Shown: one piece after another, positions 1 to 5,943 of the stretch | Numbering within the stretch: position 1 is the stretch's first letter | Layout of the letters: every line of letters begins with the position of its first letter | Origin: Clostridiaceae bacterium | GTDB taxonomy: Bacteria; Bacillota_A; Clostridia; Clostridiales; Clostridiaceae | Assembly (NCBI GenBank): GCA_029256485.1 | Contig: JAQSXU010000217.1 | Coordinates: 1 to 6,005 of the forward strand | Reading direction: 5' to 3' | Length of the DNA: 6,005 nt | Made by a program: the position numbers and the translations under genes | Notes under the pieces: model-generated | The model's database searches: none | What the model was told of the DNA's origin: nothing | The model's input: only the letters and a program-made list of their open reading frames with translations

Positions 1-84
1 TGCAGAAAGAATTTTCATCTGATTTAAAAAGCAAATTTCATTTTTATATTGATAAATTACTTCAACAAGTTTTGGATTATACAT
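1..84 (-). CDS. Unidentified protein, N-terminal 28 residues only (runs off left edge)
   Basis: An open frame starts with ATG at 84 and stays open for 28 codons to the window edge. A G-run (96-100, read on the minus strand as AGGGGGATGA) lies 11 bases upstream and is a plausible ribosome binding site. The peptide begins MYNPKLVEVIYQYKNEICFL, is mixed charged and aromatic, and shows no signal peptide or recognisable motif. A weak TATGAT -10 box lies at 115-120, but I see no good -35. The family cannot be named from this fragment. The in-frame start, upstream G-run and natural-looking composition argue that it is a real gene. Being so short, it could still be a chance frame. Confidence 0.55.
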   Translation of the reverse strand, partial: MYNPKLVEVIYQYKNEICFLNQMKILSA

Positions 85-151
85 AAACAATTCATCCCCC
101 TACACTTTTTATTAATCATATTAAGAAAATCAGAAAATAGACCACTATAAT

Positions 152-310
152 TTATTTTATAAAAAAACCACTGATGTAATTATCCCAAGTTTCTTTGGTA
201 TGAACATAATACCATATGCCAAATGAATCTGCTAAAGATTGGTAAAACTTGTACATCTTTTTGGAATAACTTAAAATACCTGCATTAGAAAGAGTCTGGC
301 TTGCCAGGCT
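152..310 (-). pseudogene. Possible 3' remnant of a gene (about 52 codons between stops)
   Basis: Between an in-frame TAG (311-313) and the TAA at 152-154 there is an open minus-strand frame. Its second half reads like real protein, rich in Tyr, Trp and Phe, and includes SFGIWYYVHTKETWDN near the end. The only internal ATG, at 256, would give 34 residues and lacks a convincing ribosome binding site. The upstream part of the frame runs into the GC-rich hairpin block at 291-389. I read it as either the surviving tail of a gene whose front was lost or replaced, or a tiny unannotated gene. No family is recognised, and chance cannot be excluded at this length. Confidence 0.25.
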
Positions 311-389
311 CTAGCGCTGACGCGCTGTCACTTCAGTGACAAATTTCCTTGGCGCGTCATGCGCATCCTGCCTGGAGGGCTTTTTCTTT
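291..389 (+). repeat. GC-rich nested hairpin block ending in a T-run (structured RNA, terminator or small dispersed repeat)
   Basis: By hand count the core (299-380) is about 61% G+C, in strongly AT-rich surroundings. It folds as three nested stems. The inner hairpin is TGTCAC (326-331) with GTGACA (336-341) around a TTCA loop. The middle stem pairs GCGCTGACGCGC (314-325) with 352-364, leaving T360 bulged. The outer stem pairs 299-309 with 370-380, with two G-U pairs and one mismatch. An alternative 10-bp stem pairs 291-300 with 303-312. Plus-strand TTTTTCTTT follows at 381-389, as in an intrinsic terminator, yet no plus-strand gene lies upstream in this window. It may be a small RNA, a terminator, or a REP/MITE-like dispersed element; the sequence alone does not decide. 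Confidence 0.6.
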
Positions 390-390
390 A

Positions 391-417
391 ATAGGTAAGT
401 TCAGAGAACTTTCCTAT
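391..417. repeat. 12-bp inverted repeat (hairpin) between the GC-rich block and the regulator terminator
   Basis: Arms 391-402 and 406-417 are complementary except at one position and flank a 3-base AGA loop. A T-rich run precedes it (381-389) and an A-rich run follows (418-429), so the stem could be extended by A-T pairs. Neither strand has a T-run directly after the hairpin, so it does not look like an intrinsic terminator by itself. Confidence 0.45.
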
Positions 418-422
418 AAAAT

Positions 423-467
423 AAAAAAATCCCAAAACAGAAAAAAGGTAATTTCTGTCTTGAGATT
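423..467 (-). terminator. Rho-independent terminator of the LacI-family regulator gene
   Basis: Ten bases past the regulator's stop codon the minus strand forms a 16-bp stem. Plus-strand arms are 428-443 and 452-467, with an 8-base loop at 444-451. The only two non-Watson-Crick positions become G-U pairs in the minus-strand RNA. A run of seven U residues follows (A423-A429 on the plus strand). Stem, loop and U-run in this order are the classic form, and the location directly behind the gene supports it. Confidence 0.85.
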
Positions 468-476
468 ATAAAAAGT

Positions 477-1379
477 TTATTTTGTTAAAGATATACAGGA
501 GCCTCGCTTTAACAATGCTGATTCAAACACTAAATGCTGTGTTTTTCCTCCCTGCATCATGTCAAATAGCAGTTCCACTCCGGAAAGAGCCATCTGGTCT
601 GCCGGCTGTGATATAGTATCTAAGGACGGATGATAAAATTCCGCTTCTTCAATTCCATCAAATCCAACAATGGAGATATCTTCAAAATCAAATCCGGATA
701 GGGAAGAATAATCGGTTGCAACTAAAGAAGGATCAAAAGGTATATTATAATGTTCCAAGGCACGAATGTATCCTCTATGTCTCAAGGAATTTGGCGTCAT
801 AATATTAAGTGGGGCATTATAAATAAAGCCAATTCTTCTGTGACCAAGGGAAATCAAATATTCAACCGCTTTAAAAGCTTCTGCCTCATCGTCAATTCTA
901 ACACTGGAATAGCTTTCCAAAGGTACATCTTCCCCAGCAGATACCGTTAAGAAGATGCAGGGTACTTTTAAGCGTTTAAACTTCTCCGGCGAGTAATTAA
1001 AGGAACCTCCCATAATAATAATCCCCTGCAGATTTCTATCCTGGGCTTCCTGGATTGCTACATCCAATTCATTTTCCGTATCTTCAACATTCTGAATAAT
1101 TAATTGATATCCTCTTAATGCAACTTTTTGCTTAATCACATTTATCATTTTTTGAAAAAACGGGTTAGCAATTGATTTTACCAGCAACGCAACACTATTT
1201 GACTGGGTTGATTTTAAGTTTCTGGCATTATTATTAGGAATGTAATTATATTCAGATATCACTGACATTATCTTTTCTCTCGTTTTGGGACTAACAGGTC
1301 CTGAATTATTAATAACTCTGGATACTGTAGTGATACCTACTCCAGATAGCTTAGCAATTTCCTTTATTGTTATCTCCAT
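477..1379 (-). CDS. LacI-family transcriptional regulator with an internal deletion in the sugar-binding domain
   Basis: This is a DNA-binding regulator of 300 residues; the family norm is about 330-345. Residues 3-25 are the LacI helix-turn-helix (TIKEIAKLSGVGITTVSRVI). The hinge helix follows (PNNNARNLK, residues 48-56) with Leu55, the residue type that wedges into a central CpG in this family. The periplasmic-binding-protein-like domain runs from about residue 62. At residues 229-233 the sequence jumps from SLSGF straight to EDISIVGFDGIE. The usual intervening 35-40 residues, including the 'ifa.nD..A.Ga..a' helix that helps bind effector and form the dimer, are absent. The C-terminal 'DTISQP..QMA..GVELL' block and the final R-S-C motif are intact. 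An AGGGTGG site (1384-1390) precedes the ATG. It probably controls the adjacent importer and GH35 gene, but effector response is doubtful. Confidence 0.93.
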   Translation of the reverse strand: MEITIKEIAKLSGVGITTVSRVINNSGPVSPKTREKIMSVISEYNYIPNNNARNLKSTQSNSVALLVKSIANPFFQKMINVIKQKVALRGYQLIIQNVEDTENELDVAIQEAQDRNLQGIIIMGGSFNYSPEKFKRLKVPCIFLTVSAGEDVPLESYSSVRIDDEAEAFKAVEYLISLGHRRIGFIYNAPLNIMTPNSLRHRGYIRALEHYNIPFDPSLVATDYSSLSGFDFEDISIVGFDGIEEAEFYHPSLDTISQPADQMALSGVELLFDMMQGGKTQHLVFESALLKRGSCISLTK

Positions 1380-1427
1380 ATTACCACCCTGTAATTTACT
1401 CGACTATATACTTGCTATATTTTACTA

Positions 1428-1457
1428 ATTATACTATATACCCCATAAGGTTGTCAC
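1428..1457 (-). promoter_or_regulatory. Probable promoter of the LacI-family regulator
   Basis: On the minus strand GTGACA (1452-1457) is followed after 18 bases by a perfect TATAAT (1428-1433), about 50 bases upstream of the regulator ATG. A 7-bp inverted repeat (ATAAGGT 1445-1451, ACCTTAT 1456-1462) overlaps the -35 box and could be a hairpin or a binding site. It lacks the CpG centre expected for LacI-family operators, so autoregulation through it is not supported. Confidence 0.55.
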
Positions 1458-1466
1458 CTTATTTAT

Positions 1467-1493
1467 ATTGGGAGACACTAAGTGTCTCCCAAT
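1467..1493 (-). terminator. Perfect 12-bp hairpin after the binding-protein gene (U-run weak)
   Basis: ATTGGGAGACAC (1467-1478) and GTGTCTCCCAAT (1482-1493) are perfectly complementary around a TAA loop, 17 bases beyond the binding-protein stop codon. The place and stem strength fit an operon-end terminator or an mRNA 3'-protecting hairpin. The minus strand continues with ATAAAT rather than a clear U-run, so termination may be partial and some transcripts could read into the regulator gene. Confidence 0.6.
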
Positions 1494-1510
1494 GTTCTAC
1501 TTTATTAACC

Positions 1511-3094
1511 TTATTGACCTACTGGTGTAAAGTTTGCTAATTGTGCTTTTACTTCTTCAATAACTTTATTAATTCCAGCTTGTTCTAATTGTTTTCTATA
1601 TTCAGCTACCGCTTCTTCTGGAGATTGTGATGTTTTTCCAAGAAGAATCTGGATTCCAAGCTGTGAATTAACATTAGAAATAGCTGCGATTTCTGTAGTT
1701 ACATTACTTGGATCAAAGCTAAAACCTACATAAGGATTATCAATTGCAGTTTGATTCCATTTTTCATTTAATTCATAACGACGAGGATCTTCAGAAGCAT
1801 TAGGAATATTAAATTTATCATTTCTAAGTGACCATGCAGAGAATCCACCGCCATCAACAGCTGCATCAAATCCTTCTGGCTGTTTTACAACACCATCAAC
1901 GATTTCATATTGTTTTCCTTCAATTCCATATTGAATTAAACGATAATAGGATTCGTCAGTCATAAATTTCTCTATTGCCATTAATGCTCTTTCTGGGTTT
2001 TCAGAAGTTATACTAAATACAGTAGCGTTTTCAACACCCATTTTTCTCTTGATTTTTCCGCTTGCTTCAGAAAATGTATAAAAGTCTGTTTCAACGCCTA
2101 ATTTCTCATTAGTTGTACCATATTGTCCAGTCCAGTCTGCCATATGTGTAATATAAGCTGCTGATAAACTGTTAAAGAAGTTATCTTTTGCACTTTGCTG
2201 TGATGCTAAAACATCTGCAGTCCAATATCCTTTGTCTGCCCATTCACGCATTTTTTTTGCAAATTCTACAAATTCGTCAGTAAATGCTGGATGAAATACA
2301 TCCTCATAAGCATCTGCACTTGTAGCAGCTAAGAATAACTCTGAAGTTGAAATACCAGGTACTTCATCAATCCAGGTGCTTGTAGTGTTAATGAACATTC
2401 TGTATAAATCGTTTGCTAAAGTTGCAGAACCATTTAAAGGTACCATTTCACCAGCTGCTAATACTGCATCCATATATGCTTCCATAGTTTCAATGGAAGT
2501 AACTTCTGCTGCACCATATTTTTCTCTTAAATCACGACGTGTAACAAATCCATAAGGTGTGAATTCACTGTAAAGTGTAGGAATACCATAGATTCTTCCG
2601 TTAACTTTTGTGGATTCCCATACACTTTCAGGGATTTCCGCTTTTAATGTTGGAGCATACTTATCTAGCATATCTGTAATATCTACGATAGCACCCTGGC
2701 TTGCAATTGTATTGTAAGTTATAGGTGCATTTGGTGATGCATGTGACATGTCAAAGGTTTCACCTGATGCAAAAAGTAATGGATATTTTGTTCCAAGATC
2801 GCCCCAGTCAATGTACTTAACTTCAATTGTTGCATTAATATCTGCTTTTAATTTCTTATTAATCTCTGCTAAAATATCTTTATTTGCTACGCCTTCTCCA
2901 CCCCAAAGATAGTAAACTAATTTAACTTCTTCTGAGAGATCAATTTCTGATGCTTCTGTTTCGCTTCCAGTAGCAGTTGTTGCTGTGGTAGTACTTGCTG
3001 GATCATCATTTGCTTTTTTTGTGCAGCCTGCTAAAGTTCCAACACTTAATAACATAGCTAAACCCAATGCTAACATTCTTTTTGTCTTTTTCAT
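1511..3094 (-). CDS. Sugar ABC transporter substrate-binding lipoprotein (LplA/YtcQ type)
   Basis: This is the extracellular solute-binding component of a carbohydrate importer, anchored to the outer face of the membrane. Its 527 residues fit the long binding proteins of this group. Residues 1-24 are a lipoprotein signal: a Lys/Arg-rich start, a hydrophobic core and the lipobox LAGC with Cys24 as the lipidated residue. A Thr/Ala/Ser/Glu-rich flexible linker follows (about 31-52), and the two-lobed binding domain begins near VKLVYYLWGGEG. The C-terminal part (SNVNSQLGIQILLGK, then EYRKQLEQAGINKVIEEVKAQL) resembles the DUF3502-like tail seen in LplA relatives, recalled from memory. A strong GGAGGAG site (3103-3109) sits 8 bases before the ATG. 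It is last in the permease-permease-binding protein operon. A galacto-oligosaccharide substrate is inferred only from the neighbouring GH35 gene. Confidence 0.94.
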   Translation of the reverse strand: MKKTKRMLALGLAMLLSVGTLAGCTKKANDDPASTTTATTATGSETEASEIDLSEEVKLVYYLWGGEGVANKDILAEINKKLKADINATIEVKYIDWGDLGTKYPLLFASGETFDMSHASPNAPITYNTIASQGAIVDITDMLDKYAPTLKAEIPESVWESTKVNGRIYGIPTLYSEFTPYGFVTRRDLREKYGAAEVTSIETMEAYMDAVLAAGEMVPLNGSATLANDLYRMFINTTSTWIDEVPGISTSELFLAATSADAYEDVFHPAFTDEFVEFAKKMREWADKGYWTADVLASQQSAKDNFFNSLSAAYITHMADWTGQYGTTNEKLGVETDFYTFSEASGKIKRKMGVENATVFSITSENPERALMAIEKFMTDESYYRLIQYGIEGKQYEIVDGVVKQPEGFDAAVDGGGFSAWSLRNDKFNIPNASEDPRRYELNEKWNQTAIDNPYVGFSFDPSNVTTEIAAISNVNSQLGIQILLGKTSQSPEEAVAEYRKQLEQAGINKVIEEVKAQLANFTPVGQ

Positions 3095-3129
3095 TCTTAT
3101 ATCTCCTCCATAAATTTTTATATCCTAAA

Positions 3130-3145
3130 TCACATGAATATGTGA
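3130..3145 (-). repeat. Short hairpin between the LplC-type permease and the binding-protein gene
   Basis: TCACAT (3130-3135) and ATGTGA (3140-3145) pair around a 4-base loop. In the minus-strand RNA the stem extends by two more pairs, one of them G-U. It lies in the 55-base gap just after the permease stop codon and has no U-run. It may act as a processing or stabilising hairpin that helps the binding protein to be made in excess over the permeases, which is common in such operons. The function is inferred. Confidence 0.35.
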
Positions 3146-3149
3146 CTAG

Positions 3150-4046
3150 TTATCCTTTTACAGCTCCAATGGTTAAACCTGAAATAAAATATTTTTGAAC
3201 AAATGGATACAATAATATAATTGGACCAATGGCGACTACTGCTGTTGCCATTTTAATGGACTCTGACGGCAGTTCCAGATTATTTATAACTGCACCCTGC
3301 TGTACTAATAATTGTACATTAGCCTGAGATACAATTTTTTGTAAGAAATACTGCAGGGGAAACTTGTTCTGTGACTGAATATATAACATAGCATTATACC
3401 ATTCATTCCAATAACCCAAAGCAAGGAAAAGTCCTATGGTTGCTAAGGAAGGTGTGGACAAAGGCATATAAATCTGCCAGTAGATTCTAAAGTCCCCAGC
3501 ACCGTCAATGGCAGCCGATTCATACAAGGAATCGGGAATTGACTTCATAAAATTTCTCATTAAAAATATTGACCATGCACCCATAAGACTTGGCAAAATC
3601 ATGGCTAAAACATTATCTTTTAGTCCTAAGTAGTTTACCATTAAAATATAACTTGGTACCAACCCTCCACTAAATAGTGTGGTAAAATATATAAAAAAGG
3701 AAATTACATTACGATATTTAAAATCACTTCTGCTAAGTACATACCCTGCCATAGACATAAAAAACAAGCCAAAAGCAGTTCCTACAATAGTAATAAAAAT
3801 TGTAACAGTGTAAGCACTAATTAATTTCTTAGAATTTTTAAATAAGAATTCATAAGCACTTGTGGTAATTTCTTTCGGTATTAATTTAAAGCCTTCTGAA
3901 ACAATTTCCTTTTCACTCATAAAAGACGATGCTATCATTAGTAAGAACGGAAACAGGCATAGCAAAGCAAATGCTGCAATTACTATGTAGAATATAATTC
4001 TTAAAATAAAACCGTCTTTATTTTTAATGTAATAATTTACTAACAT
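3150..4046 (-). CDS. Carbohydrate ABC transporter permease (LplC/YtcP type, CUT1)
   Basis: This is an inner-membrane channel subunit of the sugar importer, 298 residues, normal for the family. The first membrane segment is about residues 13-41, the second about 77-104, and further hydrophobic helices lie near 114-137, 146-164, 200-214 and 266-284. The cytoplasmic EAA loop that contacts the ATPase is present as ESAAIDGAGDFRIYWQIYMP (176-195). The C-terminus, YPFVQKYFISGLTIGAVKG, is the hallmark of LplC-type permeases. The start is fixed by a TAAGGAGG site (4053-4060) that overlaps the stop codon of the upstream permease. With only 11 bases between the two genes, they are surely cotranscribed and probably translationally coupled. 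Confidence 0.95.
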   Translation of the reverse strand: MLVNYYIKNKDGFILRIIFYIVIAAFALLCLFPFLLMIASSFMSEKEIVSEGFKLIPKEITTSAYEFLFKNSKKLISAYTVTIFITIVGTAFGLFFMSMAGYVLSRSDFKYRNVISFFIYFTTLFSGGLVPSYILMVNYLGLKDNVLAMILPSLMGAWSIFLMRNFMKSIPDSLYESAAIDGAGDFRIYWQIYMPLSTPSLATIGLFLALGYWNEWYNAMLYIQSQNKFPLQYFLQKIVSQANVQLLVQQGAVINNLELPSESIKMATAVVAIGPIILLYPFVQKYFISGLTIGAVKG

Positions 4047-4057
4047 AAAGCACCTCC

Positions 4058-4993
4058 TTAGAACAAAGCATACTCAGGTTCAATTTTCTTAACAATAAGA
4101 TTAACCGTAAGTACAAAAAACAAACCGAATAATGACTGATAAAAACCAACTGCAGCACTTAATGAGAAATTAAACTGCCCCATTAAACTTCGGAAAACAT
4201 AGGTATCTATAATATCCGTCTGTGCATACAAGATGGAGTTATTACCGATTAAGTTATAAAATAAATCAAAAGAACCTTTTAATATACCACCTAAACCAAA
4301 GAGTATTAACAAGATTGCTGTAGGTTTTAACAACGGAAGCGTTATGTACCTAATTCTCTGGGTTGCTCTGGCTCCATCTAAAGCTGCTGCTTCATAGATA
4401 TCTCCACCAATTCCTGTAATGGTTGCCAGATAGATTATCATTCCATATCCGGTGCCATTCCAAACTTTAAATGCAACTATAATGTATTTCCAAATCCCTT
4501 GATCTGAGTAAAATTGATGACTTTCAAAACCTAATGAGTTAAGTAGAGAGTTAATAAAACCATAATCATAATTAAACAGGTTGTAAGCAAAATATCCCAC
4601 TATTACCATTGAAATAAAATAAGGTAAAAGAATAACGGACTGTGATATTTTTTTAAACCACTTGCACTTAATTTCCGATAACATAATTGCCAGTACAATC
4701 TGAGTTAAGTTACCAACCAATAAAAATGCCAGGTTGTAAAGAAGTGTATTCTTGGTTATGGTCCATAACTGCCCTGTTTTAGCTAAGAATTCAAAGTTTT
4801 TAAGTCCTATAAAGTTACTTCCAAATATTCCTTTATTTATATTGTAATCCACAAATGCCACATAGGCTCCAGGCATTGGGATATAACTGAATATTAAAAA
4901 AAATAGAACTGTAGGAAGCAGCATCAGAAACATTACTCTTTTCTTAACTAATTCATGACTAAAACTTTTAAATTGTTTTTGAATCTTTGTCAT
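4058..4993 (-). CDS. Sugar ABC transporter permease (LplB/YteP type, CUT1)
   Basis: This is the second channel subunit and pairs with the LplC-type permease. At 311 residues it is of typical length. Membrane segments are visible near residues 20-38, 83-105, 116-138, 168-190, 224-240 and 281-301. The EAA loop reads EAAALDGARATQRIRYITLP (201-220), with the conserved Gly and Pro in place. The C-terminus, KKIEPEYALF, is characteristic of this permease type. An AAGGA site (5002-5006) lies 8 bases before the ATG. It is the first gene of the three-gene operon, transcribed from the predicted promoter at 5127-5155. No ATPase gene is seen here; the family commonly relies on a shared MsmX-like ATPase. 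Confidence 0.95.
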   Translation of the reverse strand: MTKIQKQFKSFSHELVKKRVMFLMLLPTVLFFLIFSYIPMPGAYVAFVDYNINKGIFGSNFIGLKNFEFLAKTGQLWTITKNTLLYNLAFLLVGNLTQIVLAIMLSEIKCKWFKKISQSVILLPYFISMVIVGYFAYNLFNYDYGFINSLLNSLGFESHQFYSDQGIWKYIIVAFKVWNGTGYGMIIYLATITGIGGDIYEAAALDGARATQRIRYITLPLLKPTAILLILFGLGGILKGSFDLFYNLIGNNSILYAQTDIIDTYVFRSLMGQFNFSLSAAVGFYQSLFGLFFVLTVNLIVKKIEPEYALF

Positions 4994-5010
4994 AAGGTTA
5001 GTCCTTTCCT

Positions 5011-5024
5011 CTATTACGTTACCT
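5011..5024. promoter_or_regulatory. Possible weak half-operator in the importer leader
   Basis: ACGTTACC (5016-5023) is the exact reverse complement of GGTAACGT in the strong operator at 5084-5097 and also has a CpG centre. The outer TG/CA pairs of a full LacI-type site are missing. The centres are 73 bases apart, about seven helical turns, which would suit looping or cooperative binding. It also lies just upstream of the permease ribosome binding site. It could be chance. Confidence 0.25.
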
Positions 5025-5067
5025 TTTTTGCTTGTTTTTGCTTATTTTTCACTATATCTTTATGGAT

Positions 5068-5077
5068 ATGTGCACAT
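5068..5077. repeat. 10-bp perfect palindrome ATGTGCACAT in the importer leader
   Basis: A perfect 10-base palindrome sits 6 bases from the strong LacI-type operator, inside the predicted untranslated leader of the importer mRNA. It may be a second protein-binding site or chance. It has no CpG centre, so it is not a LacI-type site. Confidence 0.25.
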
Positions 5078-5083
5078 TTGCTA

Positions 5084-5097
5084 TGGTAACGTTTTCA
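5084..5097. promoter_or_regulatory. LacI/CcpA-type operator in front of the importer operon
   Basis: TGGTAACGTTTTCA has the outer TG...CA and the central CG of LacI-family operators. Read on the other strand (TGAAAACGTTACCA) it also fits the catabolite cre pattern TGWAANCGNTNWCA with one mismatch. It lies about 23-36 bases downstream of the predicted start of the importer mRNA, a position suited to blocking elongation. The binder could be the LacI-family protein encoded at 477-1379, whose hinge Leu55 suits a CpG centre, or the global regulator CcpA. Confidence 0.65.
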
Positions 5098-5126
5098 TTT
5101 ATGATGATAATGTAACTTATGTCCAT

Positions 5127-5155
5127 AGTATATTCAACTATAATCCACTTGTCAA
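5127..5155 (-). promoter_or_regulatory. Promoter of the sugar importer operon
   Basis: On the minus strand a perfect TTGACA (5150-5155) is followed after exactly 17 bases by TATACT (5127-5132), five of six bases of the -10 consensus. Predicted transcription starts near 5120, giving a leader of about 127 bases before the LplB-type permease. The sequence upstream (5156-5227) is very AT-rich and may serve as an UP-like element shared with the divergent promoter. Confidence 0.75.
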
Positions 5156-5227
5156 GTGCTTTTAAAAATTTTTATTGATATTTAAATAACAAAAATACAT
5201 AATTTTTTATTAATATAGATTGTTCTA

Positions 5228-5256
5228 TTGACATATTTTAATAATAATACTATAAT
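5228..5256 (+). promoter_or_regulatory. Promoter of the GH35 gene (perfect consensus)
   Basis: TTGACA (5228-5233), a 17-base spacer and TATAAT (5251-5256) form a perfect vegetative sigma-factor promoter. The predicted start is near 5263, leaving a leader of about 60 bases. Such a strong promoter needs a repressor to be conditional, and the operator at 5281-5294 supplies a site for one. A second TATAAT at 5296-5301 is too close to the ribosome binding site to serve this gene. Confidence 0.8.
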
Positions 5257-5280
5257 TAGGTTGCAATTTTGTATATTTTC

Positions 5281-5294
5281 TGAAATCGTTTCCA
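5281..5294. promoter_or_regulatory. LacI/CcpA-type operator in front of the GH35 gene
   Basis: TGAAATCGTTTCCA is a near-palindrome (TG.AA.CG.TT.CA is symmetrical) centred on CG, the typical LacI-family shape, and differs from the cre consensus at one position. It shares TG..A.CGTTT.CA with the importer operator at 5084-5097. It lies about 18-31 bases downstream of the predicted start and just before the ribosome binding site, so a bound repressor would act as a roadblock. Confidence 0.7.
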
Positions 5295-5305
5295 CTATAA
5301 TAAAC

Positions 5306-5311
5306 AGGAGG
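5306..5311 (+). promoter_or_regulatory. Ribosome binding site of the GH35 gene
   Basis: A full AGGAGG lies 11 bases before the ATG at 5323. It fixes this start codon, which also matches the usual N-terminus of the family, where the DGKP motif comes soon after the start. Confidence 0.8.
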
Positions 5312-5322
5312 TTTTTAGGCTT

Positions 5323-5943
5323 ATGATTACACTAAAAAATAAGCAAATTATAATCGATGGAAAGCCAACCTTTCTTCTATCAGGTGAATTGCATTATTTT
5401 CGTCAGCCCAAAGAAAACTGGCAACATTTATTAGATGAAGCAAAAGAACTGGGGCTAAATTGTATTTCCTCTTATATTCCTTGGATTCTACATGAAGAAT
5501 ATGAAAATAAATATAATTTTACTGACAATCTTGATCTTGCTGCTTTTCTTGATCTATGCAATAAGAACGGCTTTTATTTCTTTCTTCGTCCAGGTCCCTT
5601 TATTATGGCTGAAATGAAAAATGAAGGATTGCCATATTGGATTGCAGAGAAATATCCGGATGCTTTACCCATAAGTTTTGATGGCAGCCAAAATCCTTCT
5701 ACTACTCTTGACTATTTACATCCAGGTTATTTAGAAGAATGTAAACGGTGGTATCAGGCATTAATGCCCATAATATTGCCACGACTTATAACCAAGGGTG
5801 GTCCCATTATTGGATTTCAGTTAGATAATGAAGTAGGCATGTTAAATTGGGTAAATTTCGTTCTCCAGAGGAAAGTTATTCTGTTCCCTTTCATTTTGAC
5901 TTTGGCAGATTTATGCGAAAGTATTATTCCGAGTATTTGTTAA
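5323..5943 (+). CDS. Beta-galactosidase-type glycoside hydrolase family 35, N-terminal part (frame breaks near 5853)
   Basis: This is the catalytic barrel start of a GH35 enzyme, which removes terminal beta-galactose from oligosaccharides. No signal peptide is visible, so it is probably cytoplasmic and acts on sugar brought in by the divergent importer. Family landmarks in order are IIIDGKPTFLLSGELHYFR (about 9-27), the W...L..AK.LGLNC...Y.PW..HE block (33-58), FFLRPGPFIMAE (85-96), and GGPIIGFQLDNEVG (159-172), where Glu170 is the expected acid/base. The nucleophile Glu would lie beyond the window. GH35 enzymes usually exceed 550 residues, but this frame stops at 206. From about residue 177 it loses family resemblance, because the true continuation is in the -1 frame. 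A single missing base, a sequencing or assembly error, or programmed frameshifting are all possible. Confidence 0.9.
   Translation: MITLKNKQIIIDGKPTFLLSGELHYFRQPKENWQHLLDEAKELGLNCISSYIPWILHEEYENKYNFTDNLDLAAFLDLCNKNGFYFFLRPGPFIMAEMKNEGLPYWIAEKYPDALPISFDGSQNPSTTLDYLHPGYLEECKRWYQALMPIILPRLITKGGPIIGFQLDNEVGMLNWVNFVLQRKVILFPFILTLADLCESIIPSIC

Noticed and set aside
657..695. 9-base direct repeat ATCAAATCC (657-665 and 687-695) near the regulator deletion
   Set aside because: Recombination between repeats would leave one copy at the junction. Both copies remain and each simply encodes Gly-Phe-Asp, so it does not explain the missing segment.
750..950. 66-codon plus-strand open frame
   Set aside because: It lies wholly antisense inside the LacI-family regulator gene, has no ribosome binding site or family features, and is a shadow of the real gene.
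3095..4993. Absence of an ABC ATPase gene as a sign of a broken importer
   Set aside because: LplABC-type importers in Firmicutes normally lack their own ATPase and use a shared one, so this is the expected layout.
5296..5301. TATAAT just before the GH35 ribosome binding site
   Set aside because: Transcription from it would start within or after the ribosome binding site, and the better promoter at 5228-5256 is perfect and well spaced.
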